Positions 33,016 to 42,401 of a stretch of 64,000 nt of DNA are shown piece after piece; within the stretch, counting starts at the first letter, position 1, and every line of letters starts with the position of its first letter. The DNA is from Flavobacterium supellecticarium (GTDB lineage Bacteria > Bacteroidota > Bacteroidia > Flavobacteriales > Flavobacteriaceae): the NCBI RefSeq assembly GCF_004801375.1, contig NZ_SSNZ01000003.1, positions 1 to 64,000 of the forward strand, given 5' to 3'. The notes below the pieces were generated by a model. The model was not told where the DNA came from and made no database searches. It saw only the letters and a list, made by a program, of their open reading frames with translations. The translations under genes and the position numbers were made by a program.

Positions 33016-35163
33016 TTAATTTTCGTAAATGTAAGGGATTTCAAAGAAAACTTTAGCACCCACTATATTGGTATGCTGATCCAGGATATTATCGGTTTGC
33101 ACCAGAAAATCCTGATTTTTGGTATAGCCAATCAAACGTTCTTTGGTAATGGTCATCGCCAATGATTTGTGATTAGTTGTTTTTTTGTCGGTTTCAAATC
33201 CTTTTCCGTTATCGGTGACTTCAAAGAATAATTTGGATTCCTTCAGATAAAAATGAATGGTGATCATACCCTCTTCCGATTTGTTGCTTAAACCGTGCTT
33301 GATCGCATTTTCGATAAACGGTTGCGTTAGCATTGGCGGTAAAAAGATGGTTTCCGAATCAATTGCGTCTTCGATAGAAATGGTATAGCTGAATTTATTG
33401 TTGTATAAAAGTTGCTGAATGGCCAGGTAATTTTGTGTCATTTCGACTTCTTCCGCCAATGAAATATAGTTTTCGTTGGAGTTTTCCAGAATCTGACGTG
33501 TCAGTTTTGAAAATTTACTCAGATAATCGACAGCTTCTTTGTCTTGTTTATCCTGAATTAATCCCTGAATGTTATCGATAGAATTAAAAATAAAATGCGG
33601 ATTCATTTGTGTAACCAATAGTTTCTGTTTGATCTGGTCTTTTTCGAGTATCGTAATCGCTTGTTTTTGTTTGGTATTTCGATAGTAAAAATAACCACCC
33701 AAAAGGAACAATAAAAGCGCTCCCGAAAGTCCAATGAGCCAGTTGTTTTTAATAGCCGTTTTCTTTTCGCCTTCGAGTTTAATAGCGGCTACTTTTTTGC
33801 CCTGAACTAACTTCTGGTTCAATGTTTTTTTCTCAAAATCGTATTTCAGCTTTTGTTGTGCCAATTTATTTCGGGAGGTTTCCTGTGCCGATTTCTTTTC
33901 GTTTTCCAGCTTGATGGCCGCTAATTTATTTTGTTGTTCTAATTTAACAGCGGTTAATTTCTGTTGTTGCAGGATTTTTTGCTGCAGTTCTTTTCTTTCA
34001 AAATCATATTTTAGCTGTTGTTGTGCCAACTGATTTTTTGAGGCTTCCGTATTGCTGGAATCTTTTAGAACGATCCAGGCTTCGTACATTTTAAGAGCCT
34101 TATCATATTGTCCGCTTTGTTTGTAGGCCCGATACAATAAGTTACTCATAGCGGTTCTGACGTCAATATTTTTTAATTTTACAGCCAAAGCATAAGACAT
34201 TTCAGCGTATTCAGCTGCTTTGGTATATTTTTTTGATTTGTTATAGATTCTGGCGGCACTCGCATATACGCCTTGTCTGGAAAGGTCATCTTTGCATAAA
34301 GCAAATGCCTGATCCAGATAGATTTGTGCCTGAGCACTATCTCCCATGTCATTACTGGAATTGGCCAGCTGTACCAATATCAGTGATTCTGATTGTGGAT
34401 CATTGTTCGATTTTATGACCTCATAGGCTTTAAGATAGCTATTATGAGCTTCCGATAATTTTTTTAGTTGCGTGTAGGCAACACCTAAATTGTTGTTGAG
34501 AACAGCAATGTCATGTCGGTCACCGATACTCAATTGTGAGGCCGGGACATCATAATAAGTCAGGGATTTTTTTAAGTAAACAATTGCTTTTTCCCAATCT
34601 CTTTGTGCCAGACAGGTTGTTCCGATTTCCATTTCAACTTGAGATATTTCCATTTTACTTTTGAGACTTTCATAGTACTTAAGCGCACTAAAAAAGTTTT
34701 CAAATGTTTTGGGCCAATCGGCTATTTTACGATAGTAGACACCTTTACCAACTATGGCCATGGCCATGGTTTTATAATCTTTTGTTTCTTTCCAATATTT
34801 TATAGCCAGATCAAAATGCTCCGGCGCTTTAGTATCACCATCTAAGATTCCTTTTTTGGCGACGTTGTAGTAATATACTCCGGCGGCATCCAGATATTTT
34901 AACTTTACCTTCGGATTGAGATTGGTCAATTTTAATCCTTTTGAAAAAATAGGGGGTAATTGATTGTAATAAGCAATGTGCTGTTTGCTCCACGTAACCG
35001 AGTTATCCATTCCATCAAGAATCGTATTTATTCGTACCGTATCACTGATTTTGGGATTGGCGAGAATTTTATTTATGGACTCAATTGTCTTATCCTGAGC
35101 ATAACCAGCCGAAGAAATGAAGAAAAATACAATTACAATGCCAAGCCAGGTAGTTTTAAACAT
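33016..35163 (-). CDS. TPR-containing LytS-type sensor histidine kinase
   Basis: A 715-residue membrane kinase. It has a signal peptide (ending GYAQ), then periplasmic TPR repeats over about 90-370. A charged coiled coil follows (370-465) with an internal duplication: LAQQQLKYDFERKELQQK and LAQQKLKYDFEKKTLNQK open the two units, and each contains AIKLE. A TM helix lies at 470-490. The His_kinase domain has QMNPHFIFNSID with His523, and the ATPase motifs FIENAIKHG and DNGKGF. It feeds the LytTR regulator 6 bases downstream. Ligand unknown. Confidence 0.92.
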   Translation of the reverse strand: MFKTTWLGIVIVFFFISSAGYAQDKTIESINKILANPKISDTVRINTILDGMDNSVTWSKQHIAYYNQLPPIFSKGLKLTNLNPKVKLKYLDAAGVYYYNVAKKGILDGDTKAPEHFDLAIKYWKETKDYKTMAMAIVGKGVYYRKIADWPKTFENFFSALKYYESLKSKMEISQVEMEIGTTCLAQRDWEKAIVYLKKSLTYYDVPASQLSIGDRHDIAVLNNNLGVAYTQLKKLSEAHNSYLKAYEVIKSNNDPQSESLILVQLANSSNDMGDSAQAQIYLDQAFALCKDDLSRQGVYASAARIYNKSKKYTKAAEYAEMSYALAVKLKNIDVRTAMSNLLYRAYKQSGQYDKALKMYEAWIVLKDSSNTEASKNQLAQQQLKYDFERKELQQKILQQQKLTAVKLEQQNKLAAIKLENEKKSAQETSRNKLAQQKLKYDFEKKTLNQKLVQGKKVAAIKLEGEKKTAIKNNWLIGLSGALLLFLLGGYFYYRNTKQKQAITILEKDQIKQKLLVTQMNPHFIFNSIDNIQGLIQDKQDKEAVDYLSKFSKLTRQILENSNENYISLAEEVEMTQNYLAIQQLLYNNKFSYTISIEDAIDSETIFLPPMLTQPFIENAIKHGLSNKSEEGMITIHFYLKESKLFFEVTDNGKGFETDKKTTNHKSLAMTITKERLIGYTKNQDFLVQTDNILDQHTNIVGAKVFFEIPYIYEN

Positions 35164-35501
35164 AGTGGAATTTTGGAGGTTATAAATTCGACGTTAAATG
35201 TAAGTAATAAAAAAATAACTTTTTTAGAAATAAAGTACCAAATTCACTGCTTTACTGTTACGTGTTTGTACGTAAAATTTTAAATAATTATACTGTTTTC
35301 GAGATGTTAATTTCAATAAAAACAGATTCATTTTTTTGTTGTTAACTCTTGTGAAAAAAAGAATGTAACACTACGAATTTTCATTGTGATGCAACTAAAT
35401 TGTTATAAATGGCTACAAATTTTCATTTGCCCTTTTTATTGTAAGATTAAACTTTATCTTTAACGTATATACTTATAACCTTAATCTTATATCCCTTTAT
35501 A
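35164..35501. promoter_or_regulatory. Divergent intergenic region
   Basis: 338 AT-rich bases between the TPR kinase (minus) and the gene at 35502 (plus). No gene is visible. TATCTTTA at 35455-35462 is near the TAnnTTTG box but the only TTG close by is too near. Both genes must have promoters here; I cannot place them. Confidence 0.3.
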
Positions 35502-36935
35502 ATGGATGCCAAAAAACACGAACTGATGCGCACCATAGGCGAAGCCTATAGTCCCTATCTTGAAACCGGTAAATCGTATCATAAAGATGTTACCAAAAGT
35601 ACCTACGGCGCTCAAAGCAGTGCTATATATTATACCAAAGACGGTATAAAATACAATCATAGCACAAAGCTTTCTGAAAAAGAAAGAAAGAAGTTAAATA
35701 AAGAATTACGCGAATTAGGCGATAAAATAGATGCGTTGCGTGGCAGTGCCGACCTTTGGGATCTTTATAGCGACCTGCCCGGAAATACGAAGGTGCGGTT
35801 TACTTTTGTTAAAGATCAGCCGGTAGCGATGCAGATATATGGCGTGGCCGAGCTTATTTCGGATATCAAAGAAGAACTTCTTGAAGAGACGATGAGAGTT
35901 ACCGATCAGGGCGCTTTTAAAAAAGCTACGGGTATGGGGGATTTTGTAGAACAGGCTGACGAGATTAATATTACAGGGAACTATAGCGTTGTGTTTGAAA
36001 ACAAGACGTTTTCTAGTGATTCTTTTTATGGACTAGGCCTTGATTTGTTGAATACGGCTCTTGATGAACAACTACAGCGTATCTGGTTTCATTTGGAGGA
36101 CGACAAACTTACAGTACAAACCGAGCCGGCATTCCCCGAACATGGTCTTCATCCTATAGAAGATGCTTCTGTGGATTTAGACCCGGCCTTTGCCAGAAGA
36201 AAAGAAGCAACTGCTGAGGCGATACGCCTGCGTCATGCTTTTTTTAATTCGTTAGGTACCTTGCATGATGAAATATTGTATCTGAATATTGGTGGTTTCC
36301 GGGATCACAACTGGCCAGGCTATACTTCGGGAACGATAGCCGCAAAATTTCGTGTGATTTATACCAATAATACAACGATTGTAATCACCGACGGTCTTTC
36401 GGATATTTATGCTGACGAGCGCGAGGATAAGGAATTGCTTTACAATGGGACAGGAGCGGAGTACTATCTGGAATTTGACAGTATTGTACCGTTCTATAAA
36501 GTAAGGGATCATTATGCGCTGGCTTTACTCAACAGTGTAACACAAGTGGCTTTGGGGCATGGCAAGTTTAAGGAGTTGATTGAAAAATTTGAATCGCTTA
36601 CACTACAATTCGGTGATGCCGATGTGGAGACCTGGGTGATCCGGGATAATGATTCCAATGATAAGGCGGATACCTTCTTTAATAAAACGCAGTATGATGG
36701 CAAGAAACCTTTTGGTACGTTGTTGACCCTTGGATCGAAAAACCTTCCGAAACACATCCGTTTGAATATTGAAGATGTTGCATTGATCAGCGTAAAGCCG
36801 TTCGGAAAAGAATGGTTTACTAAAGATAAACTTTTGAATTCGGATGAAGCAGTAAAAACGGCTACCCGTATGAACATGATCCAAGCATTTGAAGCAGACG
36901 GGTCGTTGAATACCATACCGGTTTCGTACGTATAA
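35502..36935 (+). CDS. Unknown protein with possible SUFU-like domain
   Basis: A 477-residue cytoplasmic protein. The N-terminal ~90 residues are lysine-rich (LSEKERKKLNKELRELGDK). The C-terminal half has TIVITDGLSDIYADER followed by a strand ending YYLEFDS, then helix and FGTLLTLGSKNLP..HIRLNIEDVALISVKPF. This order resembles suppressor-of-fused-like (SUFU) domains, which in bacteria are common among immunity proteins of polymorphic toxins. The similarity is judged by eye and is uncertain. It may be co-transcribed with the small gene at 36978, 42 bases downstream. Confidence 0.55.
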   Translation: MDAKKHELMRTIGEAYSPYLETGKSYHKDVTKSTYGAQSSAIYYTKDGIKYNHSTKLSEKERKKLNKELRELGDKIDALRGSADLWDLYSDLPGNTKVRFTFVKDQPVAMQIYGVAELISDIKEELLEETMRVTDQGAFKKATGMGDFVEQADEINITGNYSVVFENKTFSSDSFYGLGLDLLNTALDEQLQRIWFHLEDDKLTVQTEPAFPEHGLHPIEDASVDLDPAFARRKEATAEAIRLRHAFFNSLGTLHDEILYLNIGGFRDHNWPGYTSGTIAAKFRVIYTNNTTIVITDGLSDIYADEREDKELLYNGTGAEYYLEFDSIVPFYKVRDHYALALLNSVTQVALGHGKFKELIEKFESLTLQFGDADVETWVIRDNDSNDKADTFFNKTQYDGKKPFGTLLTLGSKNLPKHIRLNIEDVALISVKPFGKEWFTKDKLLNSDEAVKTATRMNMIQAFEADGSLNTIPVSYV

Positions 36936-36977
36936 CAATCTTTAACAAACAAAATTGAGCTATAATACAATGCACAT

Positions 36978-37214
36978 ATGCAACAGGAACCTTTATTTAT
37001 AACAGATGTCACCATTGGAGGCGAAATCCATAAGGCGAAAATTTTCGGAAATGTCGATAAAACAACCAATTTTATTTATTATACCTTTCAATTGAGTGAT
37101 GGAAGGCGTATTATGATTTCTAAATTTGACGGTGATAAATGGCTGATCACAAATACTAATGACGGTACTGATGACCTGGCAGAGCAGCTGGGAAAATTAA
37201 TTGATACCGAATAG
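36978..37214 (+). CDS. Small protein of unknown function (78 aa)
   Basis: A 78-residue acidic cytoplasmic protein, mostly beta by pattern (ITDVTIGGEIHKAKIFG, FIYYTFQLSDGRRIMISKF), with a helical end (DDLAEQLGKLIDTE). It lies 42 bases after the gene at 35502 on the same strand and is followed by a strong terminator, which supports a real gene. No family recognised. Confidence 0.55.
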   Translation: MQQEPLFITDVTIGGEIHKAKIFGNVDKTTNFIYYTFQLSDGRRIMISKFDGDKWLITNTNDGTDDLAEQLGKLIDTE

Positions 37215-37242
37215 CCTCCTTTGTTAATTCTGATTTTATAAA

Positions 37243-37271
37243 AAAAACGCCCGTATATAACGGGCGTTTTT
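37243..37271. terminator. Bidirectional terminator between convergent genes
   Basis: An 11-bp stem aaaaacgcccg / cgggcgttttt with loop tatataa, flanked by A and T tracts, between stops at 37214 (plus) and 37283 (minus). Confidence 0.9.
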
Positions 37272-37282
37272 CGGTAATTGTA

Positions 37283-38215
37283 TTACTGTTTTAGTAAGGC
37301 AATATTCTTGATATGAAAAAGGCTTTCGTATTTAGTAGTCGAAGATCCCCATTCGTTTGGATAGGAGAAGCTAATGGAAAGCGAATCCACGGTAACGGCT
37401 CTCCAATGATCCGGATTACTGAAATCAAGATCCCGGTGTCCGTTAATATGGTTAATCATAAATACGCCACGTCGGGGTTCGTCAAAAATAATGTCTTTTA
37501 TACGCACCACTTTTCCATGCATTTGGCCCAGGCTGTATAAGGCAAGTACTTCCATACCATCCAACGAAAATTCCACTTCGTAGTCATCCGAAAGAATCAG
37601 TTTTCGTCGCTCCGGCGTAAACTCAATTTCTTCATCTTCGCCTTCTAATGCGATGACGTTATTATAAATACTATCGCCAGGGGTGTCTTCTTCCTCGTAT
37701 TCCAATTGCTGTTTGGGTTCGTTATGATAGACCTCTATTTCCTGGGTAAGGGTAGGGTCGAATAAATCCAATGTTTCCTTCACATCCACTTCTCCTTCAA
37801 TAAAAAAGGTGATACCATTGGCTTTGGCACTGGCTGGCGTTTGGCCACCCCATTCGGCCAATGCGGCAGGAACGTCCATATCTTTGATAAAAAATCCGAA
37901 AGAAACATCGCCCTCGGCTTCTAAAGCACATGGGAATACAGGGACGAATTCACCGTTGCGTTCTGTACGACCGCAATTTTCAGGGTTGCTGATGTCGGTC
38001 CCCAATACGAGTTTTTCTTCCGTACCGTTTACAGTACGTTTGGCATAAAAAGTACCTTTTGTACCGATAATGGTCACGGCATCTTTACCGGCTTTTACAT
38101 TTATAGTAGCTTTGATCATCGGATCGAAGTACGGCCATGGGGTCTCTACCCATTTATATTCCAGTTTTACGCCGGTAACACCCACCATGCTTTTAATTTT
38201 GTCAAAAAATCCCAT
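37283..38215 (-). CDS. Unknown protein, possible arrestin-like N-terminus
   Basis: A 310-residue cytoplasmic protein. The start MGFFDKIKSMVGVTGVKLEY and the following strand pattern (KATINVKAGKDAVTIIGTKG) resemble Spo0M-like arrestin-fold proteins, but only weakly. An acidic linker sits at about 175-200 (QLEYEEEDTPGD, LEGEDEEIEF). The C-terminal part has RRKLILSDDYEVEFSLDG and NHINGHRDLDFSNPDHW. No signal peptide. It faces the SUFU-like gene pair across a terminator, and a 522-base gap lies upstream. Confidence 0.5.
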   Translation of the reverse strand: MGFFDKIKSMVGVTGVKLEYKWVETPWPYFDPMIKATINVKAGKDAVTIIGTKGTFYAKRTVNGTEEKLVLGTDISNPENCGRTERNGEFVPVFPCALEAEGDVSFGFFIKDMDVPAALAEWGGQTPASAKANGITFFIEGEVDVKETLDLFDPTLTQEIEVYHNEPKQQLEYEEEDTPGDSIYNNVIALEGEDEEIEFTPERRKLILSDDYEVEFSLDGMEVLALYSLGQMHGKVVRIKDIIFDEPRRGVFMINHINGHRDLDFSNPDHWRAVTVDSLSISFSYPNEWGSSTTKYESLFHIKNIALLKQ

Positions 38216-38737
38216 AATTATTTATCAAGTTTAATTTCTTTTCCGTTATCTGAATCTTTAAATTTTCTGAATAATCAGCGGTCTGTTTACGCTTTATACC
38301 GACCTTTATTTAAGAAGCTGGATTGCTTTATTTTTAATTGGTATAAGTACTGTGCCTTTATGGAACATAACAAGCTAAAATAACAATAAAAATTATTTCT
38401 ACAATACCGTGATAAAAAAGTTATCGCTAATTTCTTAATTTAATAAAGAATTCGTAATTTAAAAATGTGAGGTATAGCGGGATATTATAGCAATCCATAG
38501 TGTATGATAAATTTTTCGGTTTCGAATCGTTCCGACAACTGTTACTTTTTGTATCGGATTCTATTCCCTGAAATCGTAAACTTTTAGACTCTAAACTCTT
38601 TTATAAGGGTGGCGTCTATGGTTTCGATATCCCGTTATAGTGTGCAAATTACGACTTAATAAGATGTCTGTATTTGTAAATGATTATTCGTAGTTGTTTG
38701 TTGAAAGTTCGTAGGCGATTGTACTAAAAGCGTCCTG
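38216..38737. other. Intergenic region without recognised gene
   Basis: 522 AT-rich bases between the start of the minus-strand gene at 38215 and the 3' end of the kinase-like gene at 38738. I see no ORF with coding character, no RNA gene and no clear TAnnTTTG promoter. It must hold the promoter for the gene at 37283-38215. Confidence 0.4.
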
Positions 38738-40507
38738 TTAGTCATCGGTAACGTACTGTATTTCCAACTGTGTCATTACACTGACCGTGCCATCTTCGAG
38801 GGTTATATTTTTTACGGTTACCGGAGCCCCAAGCCTTTCTGCGGTTATGCTTATATCCCGCGATTCCAAAATACGTTGTTGCTCACCGGGTTGTAACGGT
38901 CCGCCGGAGTCGCTTACGCAAATCAATAGCTTGTTGTCTTTTAACAGTAATTGTACGGCAATCGAATGTTGGTTGGAACCTGTTATTCTTTTTATGGCAT
39001 TGCTAAGCAACGGCTGCGTGAGCATTGGTGGAAGGTAAATGGCCTCGGTATCCATACCGTCGTCATCAACCGTAAAATTAAAGCCGCCGGGATAAAGCAA
39101 CTGCTGAACCGTGAGATAGTTGGTTATCATGGCGATCTCTTCATCCAGCGAAATAGAATCGCCCGTACTGCTTTCCAGTATCTGTCGGGTCAGACGGGTG
39201 AATTTGGAAAGATAGGAGGCAGCTATATCCGGCTTGTCTTCCCGGATGAGGTTTTGTATGCTCGCGATCGATGACGTTATAAAATGGGGACTCATTTGTG
39301 TGAGTAGTAATTGCTGGCGTAACGTAGCACTCTTTTGGGATAGCAGTAGATTTTTCCTTTTGTTAAACCGGTACAATACCAATGTAACGGTAACCAGAAA
39401 AAGCGTTACAGCTACCGAAATGCCTATTTTTACGTTATTGCGGAAGCTTACTTGTTCCTGTTTTACCCGTTGTAGTTCGCGCTGCTGTTTAAGCAGCTTG
39501 TTTAGCGTTTCGACTCTTCCGGTTTTAAAGTTAAAGGCCATCTTATCGGTCGTAATTTTTTTCTGCGCGGCATCGTACTGTTCTTCAAGCAATTCGTGTT
39601 CCTTCAGATAACGGGAAGCGGTTTGAAAACGGTTCATCGCAAAATACAGCTCACCAAGGCAAAAGGCAGCTACCGAAAGCTGGTCGTTGTTATTGGCGGC
39701 TAAGGCATCGCGGTACACGAGCTTTAATTGATGTTCTGCTTCTTTGTACTTTTTGTTAACGGTACATATGTTTCCGTATTGGATACGGTTATCGTTCACA
39801 TCCACTTTGTCATACTGTAACGCAGCCTGCAAAGCCATCCGGAAATAGTGTTCGGCAATTTTGGTGTCATATACTGTAGTATAGGGTTCGATATAGCATT
39901 GCCCCAACGAATTGTAAATGTTATCCAGGTTGTACAATTCCGGTATTCTTTGTGCCAAAACCAACGCTTCTTTTAGCATGGGTATAGCCCGCGCGGTATT
40001 TATTTTTCGGTATACTTCTCCTTGTCGCCAAAGCGCCAGTTCCAGTAGGGTATCTTTTTTTAATGCTCTTAAAGCTTTTACAGCACTGTCGGCATAGATC
40101 ATCACGTTGATTAACATTCCACGCTTTCGCCAACATGTTTCAAGGTTCATCAGACTTTTGGCAACGGTCTCCTTATCGTCTTGTTTTTGGAGGACTTCCA
40201 CACATTCTTCACCAAGTTTTATCGCGGTTTCGTAATTAGCGGTTTCGGTATACAGTGATGAAAGGTTATACAGACTCTGGCCTAGTTTTTTGGCGAACTT
40301 GTGCATTCGGCTAAGGGCTATGGCTTTCTGAAACAGCGATTCGGCTTTTTCAAAATTTCCTTTTTCATTGTAGGTCGTTCCCAAACGATTCAGAATGTCG
40401 ACCTGCATTTCGGGCGAAGTTTTCCCGTTATTATGTTGTCCAATCACTGGCTGCGGTAAAAACAACAGGAAACAGGAAACGAAGTATACAATACAGAATT
40501 GCTTCAT
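38738..40507 (-). CDS. TPR histidine-kinase-like protein with degraded ATPase motifs
   Basis: A 589-residue protein with a signal peptide (ending VIGQ), periplasmic TPR repeats (about 30-320), a coiled coil, a TM helix at about 350-370 and a His_kinase-type C-terminus. The H box keeps His408 (MSPHFITSSI) but has lost both conserved asparagines. The N box reads LLSNAIKRI in place of FIENAIKHG (Glu lost, His to Arg, Gly lost). The G1 box is DSGGPL instead of DNGKGL. It is probably a poor or inactive kinase, perhaps a sensor partner of the intact kinase upstream, with which it overlaps by four bases. No response regulator is adjacent. Confidence 0.85.
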   Translation of the reverse strand: MKQFCIVYFVSCFLLFLPQPVIGQHNNGKTSPEMQVDILNRLGTTYNEKGNFEKAESLFQKAIALSRMHKFAKKLGQSLYNLSSLYTETANYETAIKLGEECVEVLQKQDDKETVAKSLMNLETCWRKRGMLINVMIYADSAVKALRALKKDTLLELALWRQGEVYRKINTARAIPMLKEALVLAQRIPELYNLDNIYNSLGQCYIEPYTTVYDTKIAEHYFRMALQAALQYDKVDVNDNRIQYGNICTVNKKYKEAEHQLKLVYRDALAANNNDQLSVAAFCLGELYFAMNRFQTASRYLKEHELLEEQYDAAQKKITTDKMAFNFKTGRVETLNKLLKQQRELQRVKQEQVSFRNNVKIGISVAVTLFLVTVTLVLYRFNKRKNLLLSQKSATLRQQLLLTQMSPHFITSSIASIQNLIREDKPDIAASYLSKFTRLTRQILESSTGDSISLDEEIAMITNYLTVQQLLYPGGFNFTVDDDGMDTEAIYLPPMLTQPLLSNAIKRITGSNQHSIAVQLLLKDNKLLICVSDSGGPLQPGEQQRILESRDISITAERLGAPVTVKNITLEDGTVSVMTQLEIQYVTDD

Positions 40508-42273
40508 GCAGGGTTGTTCTTTATTTTGTATGGAATCGCAAAACGGCTAACGGTGCCTTTTACAATGCCGTTATCAATGATGTTGGCGATTTCAATCGTC
40601 TCCTGTGTGGCATTGAGCCTTTCGGATGTAATTTTTGTAGCCATAGACCGGTGACCTTCTCTTGTTTTTCCGCTAAGGCCTTTTCCGTTATCTGTTACTT
40701 CAAAATAAAGCTTGTTGCGCTTTTTATAGAATCGGATTTGTATGCTGCCGTCTGATTTTTTTCCGGCGATTCCGTGTTTTACAGCATTTTCGATAAATGG
40801 CTGCGTGAGCATCGGAGGAATGAAGGTTGTTTCGGTATCAATCCCGTCTTCTGCGATGATGTTATAATCGAAATTATTATAAAGCAGTTGTTGTATCGCC
40901 AGGTAGTTCACCGTCATGTTGATTTCTTCTTTGAGACTGATGTATTGTAGCGAAGAGTTTTCCAGTATCTGAAGGGTAAGTTGTGAAAATTTCGAGAGAT
41001 AAGCAACAGCTTCGTCATTTTTATCTTCGTAAATAAGGTTTTGTATGGTATCGACTGAGTTGAAGATAAAATGCGGATTCATTTGGGTAAGCAGTAATTG
41101 CTGTTTCAGTTCGTTGTTTCTGTTGGCCGCGATGGCTCTTTTCTGTCTGAAGTAAAAATATAAAAATATCAGAAGAGTGATCAACACGAGAATGGTAAAT
41201 ATAAAACCGAACAGGAATACGTTCTTTTTGGCATTCGCCTGTTGTGCTTCAATTTTTTGTGTTTCGGAGGTAGCCTGAAGAAGGCTGTTTTGCAGTGCCA
41301 GCTGTTCGGTATCGAATTTTACCGAACGGGCTTCGGTATTGGTAAGCATTGCCTCACTCATCAATCCCGTTTTGGCTTGTACCGCTTCTATTCGGTAACG
41401 ATACGCCTGTTCGTAGTTGCTTTGTTTTTCATATAATTCTGCCAATAGCCGGTTGGCCAGAACATAATCTTCGCTTTCCTCGTCTAAGGGTTTTAACGCA
41501 ATGCATTGCTCCAAAAAAGACTTCGCTTTTGGAATGTCGTTACCGGAAAGATAGCATTCTCCCAAATGCTTTAAAATGCGCATCCGGATATCGACATATC
41601 GATTTGTTTTTTCATGGGCCAATGCCGCGCGGTAATACTGTTTTGCCTTTTGGGAATTGCCGAGCATGGCATGGCAAAAGCCCAGTTGGTCCATTATGTA
41701 GGCTTTAGCATTATAAAAACCGGTGCCGGTCGTTACGGCAAGCGCTTCAGATAGTGCTTGTAATGCTTCGGCATATTTCTTCTGGTGGATAAAAAAATCG
41801 GCATAAAGTACCTTGGCCGTAGCCGTGTTTTCTTTTTGATGCGTGTTTCTTTTGAGAATATTTAGTGCTTTATGGTGATAACCGGCTGCTTTGGTGTAAT
41901 CTTTTTTTAATCCGAAGATCTGACCCATTACGCTGTAGCAATAGGCAATACCTATGGAGTCGTTAGACAGGCACATTCCTTCAAATGCTCTGGTAACCTG
42001 ATAAAAGGCTTCGTCATATTGCCGGGATCTGACATAGGCTTGTGCGGTGCGATAGGCCGACCTGTCCCGAAGTGGCCTGTCGGCTACCATAAAGGCGACA
42101 TCTACATCCATTTGCGCAACGGCAGCTTTGTAGTTCTGTCCGGCTCTGTTGTAGGTATCGGCCACATATTGTAGTGAGTCGATGTGTTTATAATTCTGGG
42201 CATAAAGGAGACCGGCCGCATCGAAAAGAATGCAGTAAAATATATATACCCATTTGATTTTAAGGTTTTTCAT
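40504..42273 (-). CDS. TPR-containing LytS-type sensor histidine kinase
   Basis: A 589-residue membrane kinase. It has an N-terminal signal/TM segment (ending LYAQ), TPR repeats (about 35-310), a TM helix at about 348-370, and a complete His_kinase domain: QMNPHFIFNSVD with His401, PFIENAVKHG, DNGKGL. It overlaps the degenerate kinase-like gene downstream by ATGA, so they are translated together and are the same length, pointing to a duplication. No LytTR regulator is beside them; the regulator at 32254 or one elsewhere may serve. A 14-bp hairpin separates it from the upstream WGR gene. Confidence 0.9.
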   Translation of the reverse strand: MKNLKIKWVYIFYCILFDAAGLLYAQNYKHIDSLQYVADTYNRAGQNYKAAVAQMDVDVAFMVADRPLRDRSAYRTAQAYVRSRQYDEAFYQVTRAFEGMCLSNDSIGIAYCYSVMGQIFGLKKDYTKAAGYHHKALNILKRNTHQKENTATAKVLYADFFIHQKKYAEALQALSEALAVTTGTGFYNAKAYIMDQLGFCHAMLGNSQKAKQYYRAALAHEKTNRYVDIRMRILKHLGECYLSGNDIPKAKSFLEQCIALKPLDEESEDYVLANRLLAELYEKQSNYEQAYRYRIEAVQAKTGLMSEAMLTNTEARSVKFDTEQLALQNSLLQATSETQKIEAQQANAKKNVFLFGFIFTILVLITLLIFLYFYFRQKRAIAANRNNELKQQLLLTQMNPHFIFNSVDTIQNLIYEDKNDEAVAYLSKFSQLTLQILENSSLQYISLKEEINMTVNYLAIQQLLYNNFDYNIIAEDGIDTETTFIPPMLTQPFIENAVKHGIAGKKSDGSIQIRFYKKRNKLYFEVTDNGKGLSGKTREGHRSMATKITSERLNATQETIEIANIIDNGIVKGTVSRFAIPYKIKNNPA

Positions 42274-42316
42274 TATTTCCGGCGCTTCGGGTTTTTACAG
42301 CTCTTGCAATTAAAAC

Positions 42317-42360
42317 TATAGCCGGGTAATACTGTTATTAGGTAGCATTACCCGGCTATA
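42317..42360 (-). terminator. Terminator after the WGR gene
   Basis: A perfect 14-bp stem tatagccgggtaat / attacccggctata with a 16-base loop. On the minus strand it follows the stop at 42402 and is trailed by gttttaatt, so it ends the TPR-Sel1-WGR operon ahead of the kinase pair. Confidence 0.75.
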
Positions 42361-42401
42361 ACAATGCTGTCGTTTTACGGTTCCAAAATTAACACGTTGC
42401 A

